NCBI RefSeq assembly: GCF_000350225.1
Contig: NW_005178809.1
Location: 867,429-931,428, forward strand
DNA: 64,000 nt
Reading direction: 5' to 3'
DNA from: Chondrus crispus
Taxonomy: Eukaryota; Rhodophyta; Florideophyceae; Gigartinales; Gigartinaceae
The position numbers were made by a program, and so were the translations under genes. Positions 53,394-63,999 of this stretch are shown piece after piece. Position 1 is the first letter of the stretch. Every line of letters begins with the position of its first letter. The notes beneath the pieces are model-generated. The model made no database searches and had not been told where the DNA came from. It saw nothing but the letters and a program-made list of their open reading frames with translations.

Positions 53394-54144
53394 TGTTGGT
53401 GTGGATGACCTCACACCAGTATGGTCAGCTTCCGTACTGCAACATCAATTTCTACATACTATGATTTAATATTCGTGAATTTGGAACTAACTCGCAGTGT
53501 CACGTCAGATTTCTTATCTTACGCGCCCTTGCTGTGTACGAATACTTTGCTGCTGAAATTACGTGGACACTAATTCAGCGTTGTGGTTGTAATGGAGCTA
53601 GTATCATTCTGGTTGCCTATAGCCATGTATTCTATTGTTGTTGGCGGCCCCACTGATAGTGCCACATGTTTTGTAGCTAACAGGGGTTTTAGGTGGGGAT
53701 TTACGCTGCTGTTCATGTTTCAGAAAACCGTGCTGACCAGAGCAGTACAGAGTAGAACATCTTTGTCAGAAGAGAATCTAGTTTCTGAGGACCCGGAGCG
53801 ATTCTTCTGGGCCCATAACTTTAAGGTTAGAGGGGCAGTTGGCCGTATGTAGGGAGCTGCAGGTGGTTTCGATCGAAATCGTACCTCTGTCTACTCAGAG
53901 TTATTCATTCGATGCGACTCTTATAGACAACTAGAGCATGATAAAACACACCTAAGACCTGCTTAACTAGATGAAATTGTTGCTCTATCACTGGGGGCCA
54001 CACAAACAACACTACTTAGCCACACCCCCAACTTGCTGCTAAGACGTAACAGTATCTGCTATATACGTAGTGATATTGGAAGTCTTGGCTTCTCCATTCT
54101 CTTGTAAGTATCTTGAATTAACCGCTATTCACGCCATTTGAACA
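53394..54144 (+). repeat. Probable 3' LTR of copia-4
   Basis: A purine-rich AATCTAAGGGAGA (53381-53393) precedes TGTTGGTGTGGATGACC, the usual position and form of a copia 3' LTR. The end at TTTGAACA (54144) is a guess from TGTT...AACA; no second copy is available to fix it. Confidence 0.4.
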
Positions 54145-54346
54145 TCAGCCGCGAAAGTGATATCAGAGCAACAATGCCTCAACAGTCTATAAGTATTAGT
54201 TCAAGGACCGACATAGTTAGTGAATGCGAGATACAGTGGTCATCTCGAGAACGGCCGGTCACATCTGAAAAATCCCCCCTGCTTAGGGGACGCCGAATCA
54301 TCTCTGGGATACTCGGTGAAAACAAAATAATCAAATCAATTATCGG
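54145..54346. other. Short spacer, nothing recognised
   Basis: Contains a 72-codon ORF (54138-54356) with no features. Could be the 3' flank of Harbinger-2. Confidence 0.3.
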
Positions 54347-55677
54347 TCAACTGTAGGGCCTCAGAAAAACAGGAAAACAATTTAATTGCCCTGTATCTGA
54401 GGATTTTGATTGAAAATCAGGAAGCTCGGAATCATATTGCCTGAATCGGAAGCGGTGGTTGGCACGTCGCTTGCGCCTTTCCCTGTACCTCTGAAACACC
54501 CTCCGCCTGTTTTCAATTGCAGTTTCCGCAATCTGATGCATGCGATTTCGAATGCGCGTAAAAAGCTCTTGGTCTGTTGCGCTCAGAGACTGCCACTTCA
54601 TGTGGCAATTCTTCAAGGCAACGACCCGGCAAAAATAGTCATCGTAGATGCCCTCTCCCCATCTCCATTTACGGGGCAAAAGAGTCCAGAGCCCACAGAG
54701 TTTCCCGAAAAATTCTCCACAATGACGCGGTTCCTCGACAGCTTGCAGTTCTACGGCTCATCGCTTCGCGAAAGAGTTCCATTTCTCGGCATCTTACAAG
54801 GTGTCACACCTCGCAAAATTTCGTATACCCCTTGGTAGCCCTTGTCCATAAGGGCGGCCCACATATGCGGATAGTCGACACTCAGCCTCCCCAAATTTTC
54901 AAACTTTCTCTCAGTTCCGCTTTTCGCCAATTCTCTCAAATGCCAATCACGGTTTCGCCGCAAAGCTCAAAGTCAGACACCGATCCTCGGTAGTGAGCAG
55001 TTATTCCGAGCGCCAGTCCGTTCGGCAGTACAGAAACCTCAACTTTATATGCATAAAGTTTATGCTTGCCACTAAAATATCTCTTCCCTTCCTCAATACT
55101 TCCGCTGGGTCTGAAAGCTTGCTAGAGCGTCATATCTGTGACGCAAGGAGCTTCCGGAAATGAATTCAAATTCTGCTGCGACTCTCAGAGATTGGACATT
55201 TTGTTCAGTTTGCCAAACGTTCTCCAAAATGGATTCAAAGACAAATTGGGAAATCCAAGACACGAAACGTGTGACCAAGCGTTCGAAAGTGGCCCCCTTC
55301 ATACTGAAAACGCGTGCAAACATGTCCCACTGGCCTCCATGCTTAAGGGCTGTCATCTTTATATACAGGGCGTCTTTCTCAGAGACCTTCGATCTCTGTC
55401 CTCAGCCAACATTTTACGTCTGAGTTACATACTCACACAAGTGGTTCCAAAGAAGTTCGAAATTTCGAGGGAGAAAGTTTGTCATATTTCGAATAGCTTC
55501 AGCGCCACCCTAATTTTAAAATGAGTCTAATGGGGGGTACAGGGAGTAGGCGTCGTCATCGGAACTCAATGAGAGTCGATGTGGGCTGAATTGAGCGATC
55601 TCGTCGTCACGCTCCACGGCCGTGTCGGCGAGTAGCTGCAATGCTGCGGCGGCATGGTTTGGGGGAATTGGGGCCAT
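54347..55677 (-). pseudogene. PIF/Harbinger-type nuclease (Harbinger-2), broken
   Basis: Minus strand from an ATG at 55677: MAPIPPNHAAAALQLLAD, DDDAYSLYPPLDSF, two stops, AEAIRNMTNFLPRNFELLWN, then KMTALKHGGQWDMFARVFSM and FERLVTRFVSWISQF (HTH part). Next RYFSGKHKLYAYKVEVSVLP and RGSVSDFELC carry the middle of the DDE domain, ALMDKGYQGVYEILRGVTP the second acidic position (DKGY), and RKWRWGEGIYDDYFCRVVAL the segment after the catalytic Glu, followed by a basic tail. This order (SGKHKLYG...PGSVSD...DKGYQG...W.E..YD) is that of a nuclease group abundant in oomycetes and also seen in algae. At least four frame breaks. Confidence 0.75.
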
Positions 55678-56159
55678 GATAGGGAGAAAAGTGGACAGGG
55701 GAGAGCGGGTAGGAGTGCTCTCGTGTTGTCAGGTGAGCAAGGAGAGGAATATACATGACGCGTAAGTAGGTTGTTTCGTAGAGGTCACGCTCCAACTACA
55801 CAATTGCGCCGTTTTTTCGCGCGGACTTTGTGTAAATTTTGAAATTCTGCATCGTTGGTATTTTTCAGTATGTGCAATTTCTCTGGGCTATTTTGATATC
55901 AGGTGTTTAATTATAATATACGGGCCATGGCCGTGATTCGAAAGTTTTTGCTCACTCATGCTGCCGTAACTACAGTGACGGCAAAAATATAGCACATGTT
56001 GGGTTTGTGAATGTTCAGCTTGAAGTGTTTCTTTGCGCTCGAAACGGGCAGTGGCACTGCTGGAACAAAGGACACTGACACTAATTCCGCTGTACGTTTT
56101 GCAAAAGCTTTAATATATTCTGTTTTATGATAGAAAACGTGGAGAACCCCCGGGGAAAA
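55678..56159. other. Intergenic, AT-rich, nothing recognised
   Basis: Upstream side of Harbinger-2. A 73-codon minus ORF (55956-56177) has no features. Confidence 0.35.
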
Positions 56160-56760
56160 TGTAGTGCCCTGACCCACCTATATTAATCGCGTGTATACCA
56201 TGTGTAATCATGTACATCTACCACTTGTAATCGTGTAACTACCCACCCAGCCATGGCCGGGTGTAAGCCCTGTCGACGTACGGACAGTCTGTCACTCCAC
56301 GTGTATGCGTGTCGATCCCCACGTGTATGCGTGTATCATAACCCTATACCGGGCGTATTGCGTACTGTACAGCGTCGATGCTGGTGTCCCGGTATTTATT
56401 ACCGTGCTTTAAATAATTAATTACTATTATTATTACGACGTCGACTACTATATAGTCGACGCTCGACCCTAAGTAAAGAATGCACGAAGCCTTGGGATCT
56501 TTTCCTAAGCTTATGGAATCGCGGTAGTAGCCTCGCGCCAGTATAGCACAAGCCGTGCTACACTACGCGAGCCCATCTACGACCGCGAGACCCAACCGCT
56601 CTACCGCGCATGCTGCTACCGAGCATACTAACCGCTCTACTGCGCGAGACGTCCCTACCGCTCCGCTCCCTCAGAGCGATCCCCTATTCTGACCTTACTT
56701 TTGCTACCTACTGCGCCGATTGCGCCCGGACCCGGTTGCTGGTTATCACAGGGTGTTCTC
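56160..56760 (-). repeat. LTR-D-like repeat, copy 2
   Basis: On the minus strand runs from TGTGATAACCAGC (56760) to GGCACTACA (56160) and matches 23440-24030 in order: AAGGCTTCGTGC, TTACTTAGGG, GTCGACTATATAGTAGTCGAC, ATTAATTA and CACGTGGGGATCGACACG. Flanking 5-mers do not match, so ends are approximate or the element is truncated. Confidence 0.5.
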
Positions 56761-56975
56761 TCGTACAAACCGCGTTCCGAACACGCGTGCTCAGCTCTGG
56801 GGTTATACGCCGCGACCCCAGTGCACGACAAAAAAGATACGAACACTTCCAGTCAAACCCCGACAGAGCAGAAAGTGTGGCCACCATTCCCACGAAACTC
56901 CTATTTTATCTTTATAAGAGCTACAAGCTACAGCTTTCAACTCCCAAAGGACTGAGAAGCAATTTCAACTCTAGC

Positions 56976-57351
56976 ATGGCTCGCGAAAAAAGTCTCACAG
57001 AACTTGAGAAGGGACAAAAGTTGGCTCACCATTCAACCTGCTGGTCAGTTGTAGGAATCCACAGGGAACTGGATCGTTCTAGGAAGGTACTATATGCTTT
57101 TCCGAAGCATGGAGCACGGTACGGAACCAAGAAAAGTCCGGGAAGACCCCGAAAACTAACTGACTCTTGACAGAGAAGAACTATTCGTACGGCGTCACAA
57201 GGAAGTTTGAGCTCAGCTGGCATAGTCAAGACCCTACAAGTCCCAGTCAAAGCCCGTCGGATCAGACAATTTCTGCGAAGTTCTCGTACCTGCGGTACAA
57301 GCGGCTGCAATGAACCCCAGCGATGCAATAACGCCATGAAAAACAGCGCCT
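56976..57351 (+). pseudogene. Tc1/mariner transposase, N-terminal part, cut by A2
   Basis: ATG at 56976: SLTELEKGQKLAHHSTCWSV, GIHRELDRSRKVLYAFPK, YGTKKSPGRPRKL, the paired-like HTH and GRPRKL hinge of Tc1 transposases. A TGA at 57168-57170 interrupts, followed by QRRTIRTASQGSLSSAGI and VKARRIRQFLRSS (second HTH). The match ends at 57351 where the 3' LTR of A2 begins, so the catalytic domain is lost or lies beyond A2, outside the window. Confidence 0.72.
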
Positions 57352-57986
57352 TGTCGCATAAACACCCCACACACGGCGGAGGGGTGTTCGCGATGTTCGG
57401 CGGAAGACCCCGGATCGGCGTACCGAGGGTCTTGAACCAACCAACGCCACCGGAAGCGGGCCGGTAGCGGGTGGTAGAGCGTGGTCGGCGGGGACGCGCG
57501 CGTAGGCGAGCGGATCGACGCCTCGACGCCCCGGAGCAGTACCGGTTGACGATCCGGTACTGACGGGCGGAGGCGGATCGCAGCTCGCCGCGGTGTCGCG
57601 CGCGTCCACTACCCGCTCGGTGGTAACTACTCGCGGAACGGCGGTGTGAGTAGAGTAAGCTGGGTGGTCGACCGTCGGTGGAGGGTTGCCTGTCTTCCCT
57701 TCCGCCGCGGTCGCTCCCTATATTTATTGTACAAGTTAATTAACCGTCTACAGTACAGTACGGACTGTACTGTAGTCGGCTTACTGTATACAGTGCGGGC
57801 CGGCTCGCACTGTAACGCTGTCAGCCGTCGGGGCTGACAGCACACGTGTGCTACACGTGGGGTACACGTGTTAGTGCGCGCGCGCTGTAAGGTATGCGCG
57901 CGCGCACGCTGTAAGGTCCGTACCTTACAGCGTTTGATCTAATTCTAAATCTAATATATAGTACAGTAGTCGGCGGTTATGCTACA
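57352..57986 (-). repeat. 3' LTR of A2 (LTR-A variant, 635 bp)
   Basis: Minus strand: TGTAGCATAACCGCCG (57986) to GGTGTTTATGCGACA (57352). Contains a four-hairpin array in different sequence (arms around CTGTAAGGT, GCTGTCAGCC, ACAGTGCG and TACAGTACAGT) and GC-rich 3' part like other LTR-A. Inserted in a Tc1 gene; the flanking CGCCT is the expected target duplication, its partner lies outside the window. Confidence 0.82.
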
Positions 57987-58024
57987 CGGCCCCCCTTTTA
58001 AGAGGGAACCTCCGCGTTCACGGC
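57987..58024 (-). promoter_or_regulatory. Polypurine tract of A2 with hairpin remnant (copy 2)
   Basis: Minus strand: GTGAACGCGGAGGTTCCCTC then TTAAAAGGGGGGCCG and TGTAG of the LTR. The right hairpin arm has diverged (GGTTCCC instead of CGTTCAC). Confidence 0.7.
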
Positions 58025-59707
58025 AACCATTCGTATCCAAGCCCGCGGTCCTCTGTAAATCGCGCCCCTGCGAGCCCTGCTTACTTCCAGTCTTCCCCTG
58101 CTAACGCCTTCTGCAGGGGTCCAGCGACGTTACCGTTTCCAACCCTACGCCTCCCCCTTCCGCGTCGGAGATTGTTCTCACCTTGCGCTCCAAGCATTTC
58201 GCAGTTCTTTGCTCACGTCGAGGAGCCGACCGTCAGGGGATCTTGTGTTCTCCGAATGGCCGCGAGGCACTTGCGAGAACCGCGTGTTGCTCGTAGTCGC
58301 CAGCGCCCCATCACGGCCGTGCCAAGCACCCTGATCGGATCCCTGTAGCTCATTCCCCCGTTCCGCCACCTCCTGGCATTCCTTCGCAGCCGGTGGGGCA
58401 CCCAATCCCCTGGGCGTAGAAGCAATTGGTATCTTCCCTTTCCGAGTACAGCGATTCGTCCTTCCGCAAAAATCACCTCCCGAGGTCCTCGTCCCGCCGT
58501 TGGGGCGGCAGGACGGGGTGTCGCCGAAAAGTCGCGCCATCGAGTCGAACTTCGGATCTTTGTCCGTCCTTGGCGGCCGCCAGCGGTCGCCCTGACAGTC
58601 ACACCGGTTGTGCTGTACGTCAGATCCGTGCGGCTCCGCCGGTACGTCACGAAGTCTAAGCATGTCCTTGACCGGACGCTAGAGCTTCGGCAGCGCGATG
58701 TGCTCCTCTCCGATTCGCCGTGCCTTCCCCTTCCTATTGGAGGGCTTCTGCACCACGCGAGCGGGCCATAGCGCGAGATCTGGTCGTCTGGCGTGAGCTC
58801 TCGTCCATGTGCGAGACGCCTCGATCCGCATTCTTGTCCAGACTCTTCGAATGTACGTGGCATTCCCGGTCTCAGAGGAGGGGTTGAGCGACACTCGTGG
58901 ACCGCAGCGCGGCGCCGCACCAGCGCGTGACGTCAGAGTCGACCGCCGTCCCGGACCCCAGTGGCGCAAAGTCGCGAGTAGTTAGGGTAGGCCCGTGCCG
59001 TGTCGCAGTAATGTGCCCTTTGCTTCCCACGTGCCGCCAATACAGTACCTCGAATGGTGGCCTCTTGAGGCCTGTTCAATTAAATATCACACGAATAGAC
59101 ACCCCTCCTTGCCACTGTGGCGTATAGAATGAAGGCGCGTCCGTCTGCTGGGGTGTGTCCATGGGTCGACGTCGGCACTTGCCCTCACCAGGTTGTCGCC
59201 GTACAGTAGTGGTCCCCTGCGTAGCGCGGTTTCCGTCCGATGTGTGCGACGCCGCCGGGCGTAGGGAGCTGTGACGTCGACGTTCTAGGGTCTCAGCAGT
59301 TCGGCGCGTCGATAGCCTGTGGCTGAGCCATCTGAGTGGGCGATAGTGAATGGTGAGGGCAAGGGCCGGTCGCCATGACGCGTCTCAAAGCGCGGGTGTT
59401 CCGCAGCGCGCGTGGGCGACGGGGAGCCGGTGGCAAACGACGGCGCGTCGGGCAGCGGCAGATGCGCGGGGCACGCTGGTTGCTCACTGAGCGCGCTCTC
59501 TTCGGCTTGATCTTGCGCGTCCCTCTCAGTGTATCCATCCGATGAGTACAGAGGCCCCGCGTCGCCGGCCGGTCAGTGTCCGTCCGACCCCTACTGTATA
59601 CAGCGTCTACGACGTTCGTGGCGTACAGTACCCGTGCGCGCGCGTGCGCGAAGAGGCACAGCCCTGAGTCCCTAATGAAATCATCCCAAAAATCATTTGC
59701 AAAAATG

Positions 59708-59720
59708 TTTCCCGCCAAAA
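59708..59720. promoter_or_regulatory. E2F-like site in the A2 post-pol island
   Basis: Minus strand TTTTGGCGGGAAA, a canonical E2F-type sequence. Aligned with TTTTCGCGGGAAA of A1 inside the shared island (GCAGAAA before it, TTTTTGGGATGATTT after it). Confidence 0.35.
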
Positions 59721-61255
59721 TCTTTTCTGCAAAATTTCCTAGCACGGGCTGTGAGGGAGGCATTGTCATGCGCCGCTCAAAATTCTTCTGAAAATTAGAA
59801 CGCAACGACGTCAGAATTAGACTTTGCTCCAGCAATGCATGTGTCCACCGGGGTGCACCCTTTTTCGTAGTTTTCTGAAGAGACGGCTACAGTTCGTCGC
59901 GCCTCTCGTCCGCATATCACCGTCCTGAAGTCTGCGTTGCGATCCGCTTGCCGATTTTCTCTTGCAGTCTGCGTGCCGTCTGACGCATGCGGTTGTGGGC
60001 GGCTCATCCTTCTCCGTCCGCCTGAGATGAGTATCCGGGTGTCCTCACGGGATGCGAGCGGGGGGCGAAAGGTACGGCCTCCTTCCTGCGCGAGTTCACA
60101 AAGGACGGAGACTTGCCGTGAAGACGGGGTAGGCGCGGTATAGTCTCCGTTTATCCACCTTCCATCGAGGGCAGTGTCCCCGCTCGCCATGAAGGTCCGT
60201 GAATACAACGTCGTCGCGCCGTGTAGGTACAGCGCGGTTCCTCTCTACAACGTCCGTTGCGCGGGCCCACTTCCGCCTTGTATACCCCCTTTTCGTGGGG
60301 GAGGGATTACGTGTGCGCTTCTCCGTCACGAGCCTTCCCTTCAGTTCCGAGCGTCCACCCAGGGATGGGGGCGTCGGGCAGTTCGGGGTCACGGACGGTC
60401 GTATGTACGACATCATTGTAGTATGCGCCTATAGGGTGGTGCCCAGAACGGAGCCTGCCTCGTCGCGAAGGGTGCGTGCAGAGCTAGCTCCTTCCCTCCC
60501 TTGTCAACTGAGGGAGCGGACGGCACGCCCTTGAGTCTCTGATCGCTCCCGAGGCCCGTGTATACGTTGGTATCGCGGGGCGTGCGTGCAGTACGATCGT
60601 TCCGGTAGCATCCAACCCGCCCTTGTAGAGATGGAAGCGGCTCTCCCATGTCACTCCAGCTACTTTCTACCGACGTCGGACGAGCTCGACATCGCGTGTA
60701 CAGCCAAGAAAGATGGTCGTTGACTTCCTTTGTAGTGGTCGTAGGTGCGAATGTACCCTGATACCATTAACGGACCTCTTCGGTTTCTTTCCTGACTGGT
60801 ACTTGTTCTTTCGTATTTCTTCTTCCCGCACCTCCGCGTTTTCCACCCGAGTCACCCCTAGATTGGGTATGCATCGCGCCGTGAGCATTCGGCGAGGGGG
60901 CGATTTACGTCACACGCGCCGCACCGGTGTTCGTACATCTGATCTACATCGGCTACGGCGTTACCCCCAATCATGTTTCGGTGATGTCCGTCCCTTGAGC
61001 ATGCCGAACGAGACAGCATCGAGATCGTAGAGTGTGATCCACGTGGGAAATGCCTCGTGAGGTGTTACGGATGGAACGTTCCGACCCATCACGTCCCTTT
61101 TGGCGCCCAAGCGTATCGCTCGTCTTCCGTTTGCGGCAAGCGTCCGGCTCTGCGGGCGTCTGATGACTCGCCCTCCTCTTCACGAGCACGTTCATGTATG
61201 TCCTTTTAGGAAGCTTCTGGTGCAGGACGTCTCACGATTTCCACCCCTGCTTCCC

Positions 61256-61861
61256 TTATAACTCGCATTCCCCCTGGCTCGTCCGGCGCAGGGCAGAGGT
61301 CACCGTCTCAGCCTGGCCCCCTGCTGCGTCCTCGACCATACGCCATCGGTACTCTGACTTGATCCCGCAAAATTTGGGTCGCCGCGTCAGGCGGTCATCT
61401 TCGTGGATGCCCGGTAAGCGTGTGTCCGGCGTGTTCCTCACCGCTTGTGCGTGCATACCCTTCGGTAGGTCTGGCGGATTAAGCAGCGGTGAGAGTTTCC
61501 CTTTTGCAGGAGCGACTGGCATCGCTCGTAACTGTCCGCGCCACGCGCGTCTTGAGGCATTGAGAGGCAGTGTCAACGACTGCGGTAGCGAGAATCTGGA
61601 AGGATCAAAAGGTGCCTGCCACTGCATGATGACCGCAATTGGTCTGGAAAGCTCGTCGGTTCGTCCAGAGGGCCCATTCTCCCTCGCAGTGGCCGAATTC
61701 CACGCGCCACCGATGGGGGCGGAGTAGCTTTTCGAGAGCACTCTAGTTATGTTTCCATTTTTTTTGGCCGGTGGCGGTTGTTTGACTGCGCCGCTGCCCC
61801 TCCATTCCGTCATCGGCTCTCGGATCTGATTGAACGCGTCACTGCTTATGCGCGCGCGCAC
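61256..61861 (-). CDS. Hypothetical ORF in the A2 post-pol segment
   Basis: 201-codon minus ORF with mixed, rather ordinary composition (NASRRAWRGQLRAMPVAPAK; GIKSEYRWRMVEDAAGG). It overlaps a 177-codon plus ORF. No counterpart is recognisable in A1. Not recognised; could be a remnant of an extra element gene or chance. Confidence 0.15.
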   Translation of the reverse strand: MRARISSDAFNQIREPMTEWRGSGAVKQPPPAKKNGNITRVLSKSYSAPIGGAWNSATARENGPSGRTDELSRPIAVIMQWQAPFDPSRFSLPQSLTLPLNASRRAWRGQLRAMPVAPAKGKLSPLLNPPDLPKGMHAQAVRNTPDTRLPGIHEDDRLTRRPKFCGIKSEYRWRMVEDAAGGQAETVTSALRRTSQGECEL

Positions 61862-62334
61862 TTAACGAGCGCATGCGGTTGCTGCTCGCCTGGTTCCTTT
61901 CCTCAGGGGTCGTCCCCTCTCGGGCAGTACGGACTGCCCGAGGCCTAATCCGGGCGCGTTCGGAAGACGTCTATCACGTCGGCTTGATGATCTTCCAGCG
62001 CGCTCAGTGCGCTGTACTCTATTTGCACACGACGGAACTGCAACGGCTTCGTGAGTATAGCGTACCGGCGCATGTCGTCGTGTTCGTTGGGAGGTCGTGT
62101 CCTCCCTCCTTTCACTTGACGTCCCAGCCTGGGACAGTAGCCCTGACGGCTACTGTTCGTGACACAGTACGCCCTGTCTCACGACCCGCCTCTCGTCGGT
62201 GATGGCGGTTCGTGTCGCGTGGACTTGCGTTGTCCCTACGTCGTCCTGACTTCTTACGATTTATCGAGGTTTGTCGGCGAACCTCGTCTTGTCCTTGCGT
62301 AGACCCCCGCCCTTACGGACCGCGAAGGGGGTGT

Positions 62335-63999
62335 TTAATTTATCCGGTTGAGGGAGCTGTTGAGGGGCCCCCTCCTTAAGAGTGAACGTCCGCGTTCACT
62401 TCGGAGCTGAGGTCCCTCCCCGTGCGTCTTCGAAGACGAAGCGCATAGCGAGACACCAATTCTTCCGGGGATGTGCGTGCGTGCTGTCCAAGTGAGTTGG
62501 TCGTAGTCTGCCCACTTGATGAGGAACTCCGTCGTTCCGTCCTCCATCTCTCGATGCTTGAGTAGCTTCTCCACGGCGTACTGTGTTCCCTCCCTGACCT
62601 TGTCGGCAAGGTCACGCGGGGTCGTCGTGCTCACCCGTGGCGCGTCCATCGGCGGGGGCGCGTACACGCAGCGGTCTGCGGACACCCGCTCGGTGACACC
62701 ATCACGATCGATTGTGATGGTACGACGATCGTTGGCGAGGACGCGGTACGGCCCCACGGCTGGCGAGGCGAGCTTGTTCGACGTCTTGCCCTCGTCGGTG
62801 GGGTTCAGGTAGACGAAGTTACCTGGCTCGAGACGTGTGTTAACCGTTCGAACGCGCTTATCGAAGTTGCATTTGTAACGGGCTTGCGTGCGTCGCAAGC
62901 TCCCGTAGGCCTTCTGGATCGTCGCGTCCAGGGTCTTGAGGAACTCCGCGCGCTGCGTTCCCCTATCGGCAGGTGGAACGTCCTCGCCGGTTCGTCGAAG
63001 AGAAAACTCCGGTGAGGGCCGGCTGAGCACGAGCTCAAACGGGGTCTTTCGTGTGGTTCGGTGTACGTGGGAGTTATATGCGTACGTTAACGGTCCCACG
63101 TACACGTCCCAGTCGTCTTGATGCTCGTTCACGTAATTGCGGAGCATCGACGCAATCGTTCGGTTATAGCGTTCCACCTGGCCGTTCGTCTGAGGGTGGT
63201 TCGCTGACGTATAAAGGTTCGTAATTCCAAGCACTCGGCATGTGCTTTGGAAGAACTTTGCGTTGAACTGCGGTCCGTTATCCGACAGTAGCGAGCGTGG
63301 GACGCCGTACTTAAAGACCCACGCTTCGCAAAACGCCACTGCGACGGTGTAGGCGGTTACCGTGCCCAGCGCGACGACCTGCGTTAACTTCGTAAAGCGG
63401 TCGGTGATTACCAGGAGGAATCGTTTCCCTGCCTTAGTCTTTGGGAGCGGCCCCAGTATATCGATCGCAAGGCTCTCCAACGGCCGCGTCGCCGGAAACA
63501 ACCTTAATCGGTTTAGGTGTTTCCGAAGCTTGACGCGGTTCATCGCACAGGTTCGACAACCTCGTACGGTCGACGCGACGTCCGCGGCCAAGTGTGGCCA
63601 GTAGTACTCGCGACGGAGCGCATAGTACATGCGGTTCTGCCCCGGATGCCCGGCGATGGCCGGGTTATGGCAGAGCCGCAGCAACCGGGCGCGTAGAGTC
63701 CGAGGGACCACCACCTGTACGATATCAGGGTCGAAGGGGTGTCTCCGTTTGAGCACCCCTTGGTGGTCCTCGAAGAACGCGGAGTCCCGGGACTCTGACT
63801 GTCGTGCCAATACCGTTTGGCAGAAGTCATCCACGCGTTGTTCCTCGGCTATCTCCTCTATCGTAAGAGGGGCCGGCAGGTCGTCCTGCCGAGGGGCGAC
63901 CTGGGAACCGGACGTATCGGCTTGGAAGTCTTGGGCGCGATCGAGGTCCACGGCGTCGAATTCCTCGTTCTCTGTCCAGAAGGCGTCGGGTTCTTCTAG
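62335..63999 (-). CDS. A2 pol: integrase with chromodomain, 5' end outside window
   Basis: Open frame from the window edge to TAA at 62335; the first in-window codons (AFWTENEEFDAVDLDRAQDF) match the A1 linker, so the protein continues upstream. Zinc domain LCHNPAIAGHPGQNR...GCRTCAMNR, core motifs AIDILGPL, LSDNGPQF, NGQVERYNRT (D-D-35-E kept), GPY motif (SPAVGPYRVLANDR), chromodomain QYAVEKLLKHREMEDGTTEF and LIKWADYDQLTWTARTHIP. One extra base after HIP shifts the last 35 codons; the original end (SRYALRLRRRTGRDL, VNADVHS) is in another frame ending about 62376. The integrase core and chromodomain look functional. It inserts element cDNA into chromatin. Confidence 0.85.
   Translation of the reverse strand, partial: LEEPDAFWTENEEFDAVDLDRAQDFQADTSGSQVAPRQDDLPAPLTIEEIAEEQRVDDFCQTVLARQSESRDSAFFEDHQGVLKRRHPFDPDIVQVVVPRTLRARLLRLCHNPAIAGHPGQNRMYYALRREYYWPHLAADVASTVRGCRTCAMNRVKLRKHLNRLRLFPATRPLESLAIDILGPLPKTKAGKRFLLVITDRFTKLTQVVALGTVTAYTVAVAFCEAWVFKYGVPRSLLSDNGPQFNAKFFQSTCRVLGITNLYTSANHPQTNGQVERYNRTIASMLRNYVNEHQDDWDVYVGPLTYAYNSHVHRTTRKTPFELVLSRPSPEFSLRRTGEDVPPADRGTQRAEFLKTLDATIQKAYGSLRRTQARYKCNFDKRVRTVNTRLEPGNFVYLNPTDEGKTSNKLASPAVGPYRVLANDRRTITIDRDGVTERVSADRCVYAPPPMDAPRVSTTTPRDLADKVREGTQYAVEKLLKHREMEDGTTEFLIKWADYDQLTWTARTHIPGRIGVSLCASSSKTHGEGPQLRSERGRSLLRRGPLNSSLNRIN
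62369..62402 (-). promoter_or_regulatory. Internal hairpin plus G-run (PPT-like copy 1 of A2)
   Basis: Minus strand: GTGAACGCGGACGTTCAC, TCTTAA, GGAGGGGGCCCC, directly at the original stop of pol. Equivalent to 46940-46972 in A1. Confidence 0.6.

Larger units (their letters stand above)
58025..62334 (-). other. Post-pol segment of A2, no known protein
   Basis: 4.3 kb. Longest minus ORFs are 235 (58213-58920), 180 (59293-59835), 137 (59795-60208) and 201 codons (61256-61861); Arg/Pro/Gly-rich, overlapping plus-strand ORFs of similar length, no domain. It contains an AT-rich island (59665-59745) related to A1, and short inverted repeats such as ACAGTAGCC/GGCTACTGT near 62150 and GGGCAGT/ACTGCCC near 61930. 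Twice as long as in A1, so the segment has gained or lost 2 kb between copies. Confidence 0.5.

Noticed and set aside
58213..58920. 235-codon Arg-rich minus ORF as an env-like gene
   Set aside because: No signal peptide, membrane segment or glycosylation pattern, and no counterpart seen in A1.
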